DNA of 64,000 bases from NCBI GenBank assembly GCA_020024635.1, contig JAHHTL010000003.1:1-64000 (forward strand). The letters are read 5' to 3'. Below, one piece after another: positions 1 through 6,566 of the stretch (position 1 is its first letter; the number at the start of each line of letters is the position of its first letter). The translations under genes were made by a program, and so were the position numbers. The notes beneath the pieces were generated by a model. That model saw only the letters and a program-made list of their open reading frames with translations, was not told the origin of the DNA and searched no databases. Origin of the DNA: Ruminococcus sp. (GTDB lineage: Bacteria > Bacillota > Clostridia > Lachnospirales > Lachnospiraceae).

Positions 1-42
1 TACGAGTGAATTACATAAGAAGGAATGAAAGGAGCATCGGAA

Positions 43-348
43 GTGAACGAAGAAAAAACGGAAAAGGAACAGTGTAAAATAGCAGACACGATAGAGAAAG
101 TTCCAAAAGATATTCAATTAAAGAGCCAAAATGTTAGTTTGACTGTTTGCATTATTTCTTGTTTGGTTATGATGGGAATTAAGATGTATTTAAATCAACC
201 ATATAAGGATATCCTTGTTATTTTTGCGGCAACGAACGGTGGGAAAAATTTATATATAGGGCTTCGGACAAGGGACATTGTTTATATAATTTTAGGAGTG
301 ATGTGGGGAATTATGTCAGTTCTATTACTTGTTGATTTCTTAATGTGA
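43..348 (+). CDS. Small membrane protein, DUF6442-like
   Basis: A protein of about 101 residues with a charged N-terminal part and two hydrophobic segments, one in the middle (LTVCIISCLVMMGI) and one at the C-terminus (DIVYIILGVMWGIMSVLLLV), so probably a small integral membrane protein. The look (acidic head, two helices, a conserved NGGKNLY-type loop) resembles DUF6442 proteins, which often sit beside helix-turn-helix regulators; no such partner is visible because the window starts here. I prefer the GTG at 43 because an AAAGGAG ribosome site lies 8 bases upstream; an in-frame ATG at 25 lies before that site and lacks one. Function unknown. Confidence 0.6.
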   Translation: MNEEKTEKEQCKIADTIEKVPKDIQLKSQNVSLTVCIISCLVMMGIKMYLNQPYKDILVIFAATNGGKNLYIGLRTRDIVYIILGVMWGIMSVLLLVDFLM

Positions 349-352
349 TCGT

Positions 353-391
353 AGAAAATGGTGCCAATCTCTGAAATGAGAAAGGCACCAT
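353..391 (-). terminator. Hairpin terminator for the MFS gene
   Basis: ATGGTGCC (358-365) pairs with GGCACCAT (384-391), with an inner TCTC/GAGA stem. Read on the minus strand it ends in TTTTCT, so it probably ends the minus-strand MFS transcript and may also stop the plus-strand transcript. Confidence 0.55.
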
Positions 392-455
392 AATGCATGG
401 AGCGGGTTGTGCGTACCAGAAACTTTTAAGAGAGAGAAAGTTCTTTCATCGTTTT

Positions 456-1745
456 TTAAACCTCCTCAATGGATTGAATTAGGCAATAGGTTTTCTTCAT
501 AACTCCTAAAGTAAGGACAAGACCAAAGGTGGAAATCAGATAAGAGATTATTGTTGAACATTTATCTGCGAAGAAACCGTAAAACAGTTGGCTTATAGGT
601 ACAGAAATTGTGGCACATAGCTGAATCATAGAAATTACCCTTCCCATTAGTTGTTCTGGAATCCGTTTTTTTATGGTAATGGAAGTGGCAATATTCATGA
701 TGGTTACAATTGCTACAAGGAATGCCATTGCTAGGGTTACGATGTACAAGGAGCTGTTTTTAGAAAGGATATTTGTACCCCAATATAGGATGCAGCTTAA
801 ACACAATAAAACTAGGATAGAAGCAGCAGTGCCATTTTTATTTGCTTTGTATTCGTCATCATTGTTGATAAAAAACATAGCGAGAAATGGTGCAAATAAG
901 CCAGCTATCCCCAATACAGTGTTAAACATAGCATACATTCCCACACTGGCGTGCATTGTCACACGAAAAAAATGGGATGCAGTAACAGACAATAAAGGGC
1001 TGACAAAAAAATTAAAAAGGGGTGCAAACAGAATGATTCCAATAACATAGGGATGATTTTTTAAGCTAAGAAACGCCTCTTTATAGGAAAAGAGTGCGCT
1101 TTTTAAGGAAAATGTCTGGAATTTTTCGGAATTATCATTTGCACATATACAATCTGACCTACGTCGAATCAAGAATGTTAAGAGAAATGCAATTCCTTCC
1201 AGGGCAAGTGTGATTTCAAAGATACCTGTAAGGCCAAGATAACCATAGAAAAGAGAGGCAATTACAGGTGACAGAATTTCAACAATACCATCATCTAAAG
1301 AAGAAATTTTACTTGCAGGAGCAAGTTCTTCTTTTGTTACAATGCAAATTAGAATTTTTCCCTCTGTGGGGCCTAAAAATGTTTCAAACCCTTCCAAGAA
1401 AATCACAAAGGCATAAATGAGGGGAATAGTTAAGGGGATCATAAGCCAATGGATGGCAAAAAAACAAGCCATTAAACAAGCTAATCCGAGTGTTCCATAA
1501 TGGAGGATTTGTATACTGTCTTTCCAATCTGCTAAATATCCGGCAAAAGAACTGCAAAGGATACGAGGAAGGATAATGATAGACAGAATGGTAGAATATA
1601 CGAAAGCAGACCCAGTTAGATCAAGAACATAAATTGCCAATGCAAACTGTAGGATGTTAGATGCAAGACGTAATAAGGTTGTAGATCCCCAAAAGCCCAT
1701 AAAACTTTTGTGTTTCAGAAGATGAATATAGATATTTTCTTTCAT
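456..1745 (-). CDS. MFS drug exporter (MFS_3/Mef-like)
   Basis: A 429-residue major facilitator superfamily protein with about 12 hydrophobic segments. The N-terminal pattern (SNILQFALAIYVLDLTGSA, then LPRILCSSFAGYLADW) is typical of the MFS_3 group that includes the macrolide exporters Mef(A)/Mef(E), so an efflux role in the cytoplasmic membrane is likely; the substrate is not known. The ATG at 1745 is preceded by an AAAGAGGT ribosome site. The gene is alone on its strand and is preceded by an unusual 160-base leader with promoter, short ORF and terminator (1780-1944), which suggests induction by a translation inhibitor. The substrate is an inference from family and leader only. Confidence 0.8.
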   Translation of the reverse strand: MKENIYIHLLKHKSFMGFWGSTTLLRLASNILQFALAIYVLDLTGSAFVYSTILSIIILPRILCSSFAGYLADWKDSIQILHYGTLGLACLMACFFAIHWLMIPLTIPLIYAFVIFLEGFETFLGPTEGKILICIVTKEELAPASKISSLDDGIVEILSPVIASLFYGYLGLTGIFEITLALEGIAFLLTFLIRRRSDCICANDNSEKFQTFSLKSALFSYKEAFLSLKNHPYVIGIILFAPLFNFFVSPLLSVTASHFFRVTMHASVGMYAMFNTVLGIAGLFAPFLAMFFINNDDEYKANKNGTAASILVLLCLSCILYWGTNILSKNSSLYIVTLAMAFLVAIVTIMNIATSITIKKRIPEQLMGRVISMIQLCATISVPISQLFYGFFADKCSTIISYLISTFGLVLTLGVMKKTYCLIQSIEEV

Positions 1746-1767
1746 AAATGTACCTCTTTCTTTAAAA

Positions 1768-1804
1768 TAAAAATAAAAAGCGCCTCTGATAAAATCAGAG
1801 ACGC
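1768..1804 (-). terminator. Leader (attenuator) terminator upstream of MFS gene
   Basis: On the minus strand GCGTCTCTGAT (1804-1794) and ATCAGAGGCGC (1790-1780) form an 11-bp stem with one G-U pair and a 3-base loop, followed by TTTTTATTTTTATTTT. It lies between the promoter and the MFS start codon, so it must be read through for expression. Bases 1788-1797 can instead pair with leader bases 1853-1862 (10 bp, one G-U). Confidence 0.8.
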
Positions 1805-1828
1805 AAATTCAACTGAATAAAAAGGTAC

Positions 1829-1879
1829 TTACTCAGTGGACAAAATGACGATTGATTTTACCAGAATTAATTGTTTCAT
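1829..1879 (-). CDS. Putative 16-residue leader peptide
   Basis: A minus-strand ORF encodes MKQLILVKSIVILSTE and a TAA stop. It has a good ribosome site (GTGAGGTGG) about 8 bases before the ATG and lies just after a consensus promoter and before a terminator. Its end (SIVILST) resembles the stalling region of the ErmC leader peptide (SIFVIST), where macrolide-bound ribosomes arrest. The ATG and the 3' end of the ORF lie in the two arms of a 13-bp inverted repeat, so translation and RNA folding must compete. Coding is inferred, not proven; the peptide would act in cis only. Confidence 0.6.
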   Translation of the reverse strand: MKQLILVKSIVILSTE

Positions 1880-1888
1880 TTTGTCCAC
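1836..1888. repeat. 13-bp perfect inverted repeat over leader ORF
   Basis: GTGGACAAAATGA (1836-1848) and TCATTTTGTCCAC (1876-1888) are exact reverse complements separated by 27 bases. In the minus-strand RNA the first arm holds the end of the ribosome site and the leader ATG, and the second arm holds the last codons of the leader ORF. Confidence 0.85.
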
Positions 1889-1915
1889 CTCACTTTCTTA
1901 GATCATAATGCCTAC

Positions 1916-1944
1916 ATTATATCTTGTGCTTTATGCTTTGTCAA
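1916..1944 (-). promoter_or_regulatory. Sigma-A promoter of the MFS leader
   Basis: Minus-strand TTGACA (1944-1939), a 17-base spacer and TATAAT (1921-1916): a perfect vegetative promoter. The start point would fall near 1909, giving a leader of about 160 bases before the MFS ATG. A promoter this strong fits control by attenuation rather than at initiation. Confidence 0.8.
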
Positions 1945-1994
1945 TTTATTCTATGCATTTTAATAAAAAGAAATGTGAGAAAGGGAATTTTTTA

Positions 1995-2023
1995 TTGTAG
2001 AATATGATAAAATATGATAGAAT
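1995..2023 (+). promoter_or_regulatory. Possible rubredoxin promoter
   Basis: TTGTAG (1995-2000), 17 bases, TAGAAT (2018-2023). A moderate match to the vegetative consensus, about 45 bases before the rubredoxin start. Confidence 0.4.
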
Positions 2024-2067
2024 CAAGCCGTAAATCAGTATAGAACAAATGGTTAGGAGGAAATAGA

Positions 2068-2223
2068 ATGAAATACGTATGTGAAGTTTGTGGTTGGGAG
2101 TATGACGAGGAAGTTGGTTATCCAGAAGGAGGAATTGCACCAGGTACAAAATGGGAAGATCTTCCAGATGATTTTGAGTGTCCACTATGTAATGTTGGAA
2201 AAGACCAATTTGTAGAAGCTTAA
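2068..2223 (+). CDS. Rubredoxin
   Basis: A 51-residue protein with the two rubredoxin knuckles: CEVCG (Cys5, Cys8) and CPLCN (Cys38, Cys41), plus the usual aromatic residues (Tyr3, Trp10, Trp29) and the [18 protein letters not shown] motifs. The four cysteines bind one iron; the protein carries single electrons in the cytoplasm, in anaerobes typically to rubrerythrin, superoxide reductase or flavo-diiron proteins. None of these partners is next to it. The ATG follows a strong TTAGGAGG site. It has its own terminator and seems monocistronic. Length and motifs are typical. Confidence 0.95.
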   Translation: MKYVCEVCGWEYDEEVGYPEGGIAPGTKWEDLPDDFECPLCNVGKDQFVEA

Positions 2224-2236
2224 TCTCGTCTTTAGG

Positions 2237-2268
2237 AAAGGGTCTGTTGTGCGAAACAGATCCTTTTT
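2237..2268 (+). terminator. Terminator after rubredoxin
   Basis: AAAGGGTCTGTT pairs with AACAGATCCTTTTT (one G-U) around a GTGCG loop and ends in a T-rich run. Confidence 0.75.
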
Positions 2269-2374
2269 CATTATAATTTTAGCTTTTTTCGTTGTTTTTT
2301 GAATAATATAACACGCTCAAAGAATAGTATTAATTGACAGAAAATGATAAAAGAATCAAGCAACAGTCATATTT

Positions 2375-2381
2375 TGTCGAA
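2375..2381 (+). promoter_or_regulatory. 0A box upstream of spo0A
   Basis: TGTCGAA at 2375-2381 matches the known Spo0A binding core, about 100 bases before the spo0A start codon and just upstream of the candidate -35. This fits autoregulation by Spo0A, known in Bacillus; here it is inferred from the motif only. Confidence 0.6.
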
Positions 2382-2400
2382 AAATTGTGTCATGTTTTCC

Positions 2401-2430
2401 TTGATTATAAGTATATTTTGAATATATAAT
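2401..2430 (+). promoter_or_regulatory. Possible spo0A promoter
   Basis: TTGATT (2401-2406), 18 bases, TATAAT (2425-2430). It lies about 50 bases before the spo0A ATG and just after the 0A box. A sigma-H promoter could not be assigned with confidence. Confidence 0.5.
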
Positions 2431-2479
2431 AATTTAGGAAGATGGCATTCTTGATAGTGGTCTGAAAGAGGAGTGAGTT

Positions 2480-3268
2480 ATGAGTCATTTAGACGTGGCC
2501 ATCGCGGACGATAATGATAAGATACTTGATTTGCTAGAGGAAATTATTAGTATGGATAGTGAATTGAGTGTTGTAGGAAAGGCGAAAAATGGAGAAGAAG
2601 TGTGTCAGATTATAAAACGAAAGCAACCGGATGTTGTACTTCTCGATCTGATCATGCCGAAAATGGATGGATTGTCTGTGATGGAACAGGTAAATAAAGA
2701 CAGAACACTCAAAAAACGACCAAATTTTATTGTTGTTACAGCAGTAGGACAAGAAAAAATAACAGAGGACGCTTTTGAAAAAGGCGCATCATACTATATT
2801 ATGAAACCCTTTAATAACCAAACGTTATTAAATCGTATAAAAACGACAAGAAAAGTGCACCATACTCAGGATAAGAAACAAGATGGTACCATAGGAAATA
2901 CAAATGTTTATGAAGAAAACTTGGAAAATCGAGTGACGAGTATGCTCCATGAAATAGGGATTCCAGCACATATAAAAGGCTACCACTATTTAAGAGATGC
3001 TATTATGATGGCAGTAGAAGATATGGATGTGCTAAATGCGATAACGAAAGTTTTATATCCAACGGTAGCTAAAAAATATCAAACAACTTCAAGTAGGGTT
3101 GAGCGTGCAATTCGCCATGCAATAGAAGTGGCGTGGAATAGGGGCAAATTAGATACATTAGATGAATTGTTTGGATATACGGTAAGTACAGGAAAAGGAA
3201 AGCCTACAAATTCGGAATTTATAGCGCTAATCGCAGACACTATACAACTGGAATATAAACACAGATAA
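2480..3268 (+). CDS. spo0A: Sporulation master regulator Spo0A
   Basis: 262 residues, the usual Spo0A length. An N-terminal receiver domain (about 1-125) shows the acidic pair Asp10/Asp11, phosphoacceptor Asp56 in VVLLDLIMP, Thr87 and Lys109. The C-terminal Spo0A DNA-binding domain (about 150-262) contains the very conserved [16 protein letters not shown] recognition helix. Phosphorylated Spo0A binds 0A boxes and starts sporulation; such a box lies upstream of its own gene. In many Clostridia spoIVB precedes spo0A; here rubredoxin does, so that link is broken. The ATG has a GAGGAGTGAGTT ribosome site. Presence of the gene implies, but does not prove, spore formation. Confidence 0.97.
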   Translation: MSHLDVAIADDNDKILDLLEEIISMDSELSVVGKAKNGEEVCQIIKRKQPDVVLLDLIMPKMDGLSVMEQVNKDRTLKKRPNFIVVTAVGQEKITEDAFEKGASYYIMKPFNNQTLLNRIKTTRKVHHTQDKKQDGTIGNTNVYEENLENRVTSMLHEIGIPAHIKGYHYLRDAIMMAVEDMDVLNAITKVLYPTVAKKYQTTSSRVERAIRHAIEVAWNRGKLDTLDELFGYTVSTGKGKPTNSEFIALIADTIQLEYKHR

Positions 3269-3271
3269 AAC

Positions 3272-3300
3272 TTTTCATTGGATGAGAAATGAGGTATAAT
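3272..3300 (+). promoter_or_regulatory. glgA promoter
   Basis: TTTTCA (3272-3277), 17 bases, TATAAT (3295-3300), just after the spo0A stop and about 54 bases before the glgA ATG. Confidence 0.55.
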
Positions 3301-3353
3301 ACAAAGTATAGAAAACTCTTTTATAAACTCGCGAAAGATGGAGGATTATATCT

Positions 3354-4802
3354 ATGAAAAATATTTTATTTGCTTCTTCAGAATGTGTACCTTTTATAAA
3401 AACAGGAGGTCTGGCAGATGTTGTAGGATCCCTTCCGAAAAACTTTGATAAAGAAAAATATGATGTTAGAGTAGTGTTGCCTAAGTATACTTGTATTCAT
3501 GCAAAATGGAAAGATCAGATGGAATATATAGATCATTTTTACATGAATATTGCAGGAGAAGATCAATACGTGGGAATCTTAAAATATGTGTATGAGAATA
3601 TCACATTTTATTTTATTGACAATGAATATTACTTTAGTGGATTTGCACCATATGATGGAGATCCAAAATGGAATATTGAGAAGTTTGCATTCTTTTCCAA
3701 GGCAGTGCTGAGCATACTCCCAGTAATTGATTACAGACCAGATTTGATTCATTGTCATGATTGGCAGACGGGCTTGATTCCGGTGTACCTTGATAATTTC
3801 CGATTTTTAGGGGAATACTATCGTGGGATCAAGACGGTTATGACAATACATAACCTGAAATTTCAAGGGGTATGGGATACAAAAAGTGTACAACAGATCA
3901 CAGGACTTCCAGATTATTATTTTGTTCCAGATAAGATGGAAGCATATAAAGATGCAAATCTTTTAAAAGGTGGTATTGTGTATGCAGATAAAGTGACAAC
4001 AGTCAGCCAGACATATTCAGAAGAAATCAAAACAGCGTTTTACGGAGAAAGTCTTGATGGTCTTATGAGTGCAAGATCAAATGATCTTTGTGGAATTGTA
4101 AATGGATTGGACTATGATATTTACTGCCCATTCAAAGATGAAAGAATTGCAAAGCAGTTTAGTGTAGATGATTTTCGTAAAAATAAGCCGTTAAATAAGC
4201 AGGCACTTCAAGAGGAGTTGGGACTTGAGAAAGATCCAAAAGTTATGATGATTGGAATGGTATCAAGACTTACTGATCAAAAAGGTTTTGATTTAATCGA
4301 TTGTATTATGGATGATTTGTGCCAGGATGCGGTTCAGATTGTTGTTCTTGGAACAGGAGAAGCAAAGTACGAAAATATGTTCCGACATTTTGCGTGGAAG
4401 TATGCTGGCAAAGTTTCGGCTAATATTTTCTATTCAGAAGATCTTTCTCATAGAATCTATGCTTCTTGTGATGCATTTCTTATGCCATCCTTATTTGAAC
4501 CATGTGGACTTAGTCAGTTGATGAGCTTGAGATATGGAACGATCCCGATTGTAAGGGAAACAGGAGGATTAAAAGATACGGTAGACCCTTACAATGAATT
4601 TGAAAAAACAGGAACAGGATTTAGTTTTACGAACTACAATGCCCATGAGATGCTGGGAACCATTCGTTATGCTGAGCATATCTTTTATGACAAAAAAAGA
4701 GAATGGAATAAGATTGTAGAACGTGCAATGAATGCAGATTTTTCTTGGAAAAATTCAGCCAAGCAGTATGATGATTTGTATAGTGGCTTACTTGGAGAAT
4801 AA
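3354..4802 (+). CDS. glgA: Glycogen (ADP-glucose) synthase
   Basis: 482 residues, a standard GT5-family glycogen synthase. The N-terminal KTGGLADVVGSLPK motif (Lys16) binds the ADP-glucose phosphates. The C-terminal half holds the second GT-B domain with MVSRLTDQKGFDLI, MPSLFEPCGLSQLMSLRYG and RETGGLKDTV, including the catalytic Glu region. It transfers glucose from ADP-glucose to a growing alpha-1,4-glucan in the cytoplasm. No glgB, glgC, glgD or glgP lies nearby, so the rest of the pathway must be elsewhere. The ATG follows GATGGAGGAT, with a promoter at 3272-3300. Confidence 0.96.
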   Translation: MKNILFASSECVPFIKTGGLADVVGSLPKNFDKEKYDVRVVLPKYTCIHAKWKDQMEYIDHFYMNIAGEDQYVGILKYVYENITFYFIDNEYYFSGFAPYDGDPKWNIEKFAFFSKAVLSILPVIDYRPDLIHCHDWQTGLIPVYLDNFRFLGEYYRGIKTVMTIHNLKFQGVWDTKSVQQITGLPDYYFVPDKMEAYKDANLLKGGIVYADKVTTVSQTYSEEIKTAFYGESLDGLMSARSNDLCGIVNGLDYDIYCPFKDERIAKQFSVDDFRKNKPLNKQALQEELGLEKDPKVMMIGMVSRLTDQKGFDLIDCIMDDLCQDAVQIVVLGTGEAKYENMFRHFAWKYAGKVSANIFYSEDLSHRIYASCDAFLMPSLFEPCGLSQLMSLRYGTIPIVRETGGLKDTVDPYNEFEKTGTGFSFTNYNAHEMLGTIRYAEHIFYDKKREWNKIVERAMNADFSWKNSAKQYDDLYSGLLGE

Positions 4803-4864
4803 ACCCAAATGCATGAAGAGGTTGTTAAACTGGGAAGCTGATTTAAAATGGGAGGAAAAGTACA

Positions 4865-6370
4865 ATGAGAGGATTGGATACACCTGTTAGAGCGATTCGA
4901 AGAAGAGTATTCGTAGAAGTTGCTAAATTAGGATTTAAAGCAGATGAAGATAATTTATTAAATGATATGGAAGCGCTTCCGTATGAAATTGTTACAGAAG
5001 ATGAAAGATATAGAGAAAGTATTTACCGTGCACGTGCGGTTGTAAGAGAACGCTTAAGACTTGCAATGGGCTTGTCTCTTCGCCCGGAAAATAAACCGAT
5101 TCCTCTAACTGCGGGAGTGAAAGCAAGTAACATATCTGAAAAATATTATGAACCACCTCTTATGCAAGTGATTCCATCAGCCTGTGAAGCTTGTGAGGAA
5201 AATAAGTATGAAGTAACCAACATGTGCAAAGGATGTCTTGCACATCCTTGCCAAGAAGTCTGTCCAAAAGGTGCGATATCTTTTGTAAACGGAAAATCAG
5301 TGATTGATCAAAGTAAGTGTATTAAGTGCGGAAAATGTAAAGCAGTCTGTCCATATGATGCAATTGCTAAAAAAGAAAGACCATGTAAGAAAGCATGTGG
5401 TGTAGGAGCCATTGTGTCAGACAAATATGGAAGAGCAAGAATTGACGATGACAAATGTGTTTCTTGCGGAATGTGCATGGTTAGCTGTCCATTTGGAGCG
5501 ATTTCTGATAAGTCTCAGATTTTTCAGCTTACACGAGCATTGAAAGAAGGAGGACAAATTATAGCGGAGATTGCACCTGCTTTTGTAGGACAATTTGGAG
5601 CTAGTATTACGCCGAGAAACATCAAAGCGGCCTTGCAGGAATTAGGGTTTTCAGATGTCTATGAAGTGGCCCTAGGAGCGGATATTGGTGCAATCTCGGA
5701 AGCACATCACTATGTTGATAAGGTGGTTTCAGGGGAACTCCCATTTCTGTTGACCTCTTGCTGTCCATCATGGGCTATGCTTGCGAAGAAATATTTTCCA
5801 GATTTGATCAACGAAATTTCTGAGGAACTTACCCCTATGGTGGCTACAGCGAGAACAATTAAGAAAGAATTCCCAGATGCGAAAGTTGTGTTTATAGGCC
5901 CATGTGCAGCAAAAAAACTTGAGGCGTCTCGAAGAACGGTTCGAAGTGATGTGGATTTTGTTGTGACTTATGAAGAACTTCAGGCAATGTTTGATGCGAA
6001 AGGAATAGATCTTTCGCAGTATGCTTCCGAATCATCCTTCCATAATGCCACTGGAGCAGGAAGAGGGTATGCGGCTTCAGGTGGTGTGGCGGAAGCAATC
6101 AAGAAATGTGTAAATGTGTATTATCCAGAAGTTGAAGTAAAGATTCAGCATGCGGAAGGTCTGGCGGACTGTAAGAAAATTTTGACACTTGCGAAAGCAG
6201 GGAAGATGAATGGTTGTCTAATTGAGGGAATGGGTTGTCCGGGAGGTTGTATTGCTGGCGCTGGAACAAATATTCCGGTTGCGAAGGCGAAGAAAGCACT
6301 TGCGGATTATGTGAAGAGCTCTAGTAAGGAGATTCCACCGAAAGAACTAGAGGAAATTGAACTTAAATAG
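4865..6370 (+). CDS. Monomeric [FeFe]-hydrogenase, group B
   Basis: 501 residues. Cysteine-rich ferredoxin-type region at about 107-210 (CEACEE..., CIKCGKCKAVCP, CVSCGMCMVSCP), then the H-cluster domain: L1 motif TSCCPSW (297-303), L2 GPCAAKKLE (about 345-353) and L3 GCPGGCIAGAG (457-467). The Ser in TSCCPSW and lack of an N-terminal 2Fe-2S domain point to group B rather than the bifurcating group A. It should interconvert protons plus reduced ferredoxin with H2, but the physiological direction of group B enzymes is not settled. No HydE, HydF or HydG maturase gene is in the window. RBS GGGAGGAAAAG before the ATG; 62 bases after glgA, perhaps co-transcribed. Confidence 0.88.
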   Translation: MRGLDTPVRAIRRRVFVEVAKLGFKADEDNLLNDMEALPYEIVTEDERYRESIYRARAVVRERLRLAMGLSLRPENKPIPLTAGVKASNISEKYYEPPLMQVIPSACEACEENKYEVTNMCKGCLAHPCQEVCPKGAISFVNGKSVIDQSKCIKCGKCKAVCPYDAIAKKERPCKKACGVGAIVSDKYGRARIDDDKCVSCGMCMVSCPFGAISDKSQIFQLTRALKEGGQIIAEIAPAFVGQFGASITPRNIKAALQELGFSDVYEVALGADIGAISEAHHYVDKVVSGELPFLLTSCCPSWAMLAKKYFPDLINEISEELTPMVATARTIKKEFPDAKVVFIGPCAAKKLEASRRTVRSDVDFVVTYEELQAMFDAKGIDLSQYASESSFHNATGAGRGYAASGGVAEAIKKCVNVYYPEVEVKIQHAEGLADCKKILTLAKAGKMNGCLIEGMGCPGGCIAGAGTNIPVAKAKKALADYVKSSSKEIPPKELEEIELK

Positions 6371-6413
6371 TATTTGAAAATATAGGGAAGCTATGGTATT
6401 ATAGACTAGACGC

Positions 6414-6445
6414 ACAGAGTGGGTATGTATCCACTCTGTTTGTTT
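6414..6445 (+). terminator. Terminator after hydrogenase gene
   Basis: ACAGAGTGG (6414-6422) and CCACTCTGT (6431-6439) form a 9-bp stem with an 8-base loop, then TTGTTTG. Confidence 0.7.
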
Positions 6446-6476
6446 GATAATATGTATATATCTGCAGGATTTTAAA

Positions 6477-6504
6477 CTGACAGATTTCAAATATACGATA
6501 TAAG
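6477..6504 (+). promoter_or_regulatory. alaS promoter
   Basis: CTGACA (6477-6482), 16 bases, TATAAG (6499-6504). The -10 overlaps an in-frame GTG at 6504, which argues against that codon as the alaS start. Confidence 0.5.
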
Positions 6505-6566
6505 TGAAAACAAAAGACGCATTAAGGCGACGATTGCCGAAGATGAAGAAATTGGAGGGAGAAACG

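Noticed and set aside
673-1050. 125-codon plus-strand frame inside the MFS gene
   Set aside because: Opposite a convincing MFS coding sequence; no ribosome site.
1946-2185. 79-codon minus-strand frame over the rubredoxin gene
   Set aside because: Antisense to rubredoxin, whose cysteine motifs are unmistakable.
4865-6370. Electron-bifurcating (group A trimeric) hydrogenase
   Set aside because: No NADH-binding HydB or HydC partner is adjacent, the N-terminal 2Fe-2S domain is absent and L1 reads TSCCPSW; this fits group B.
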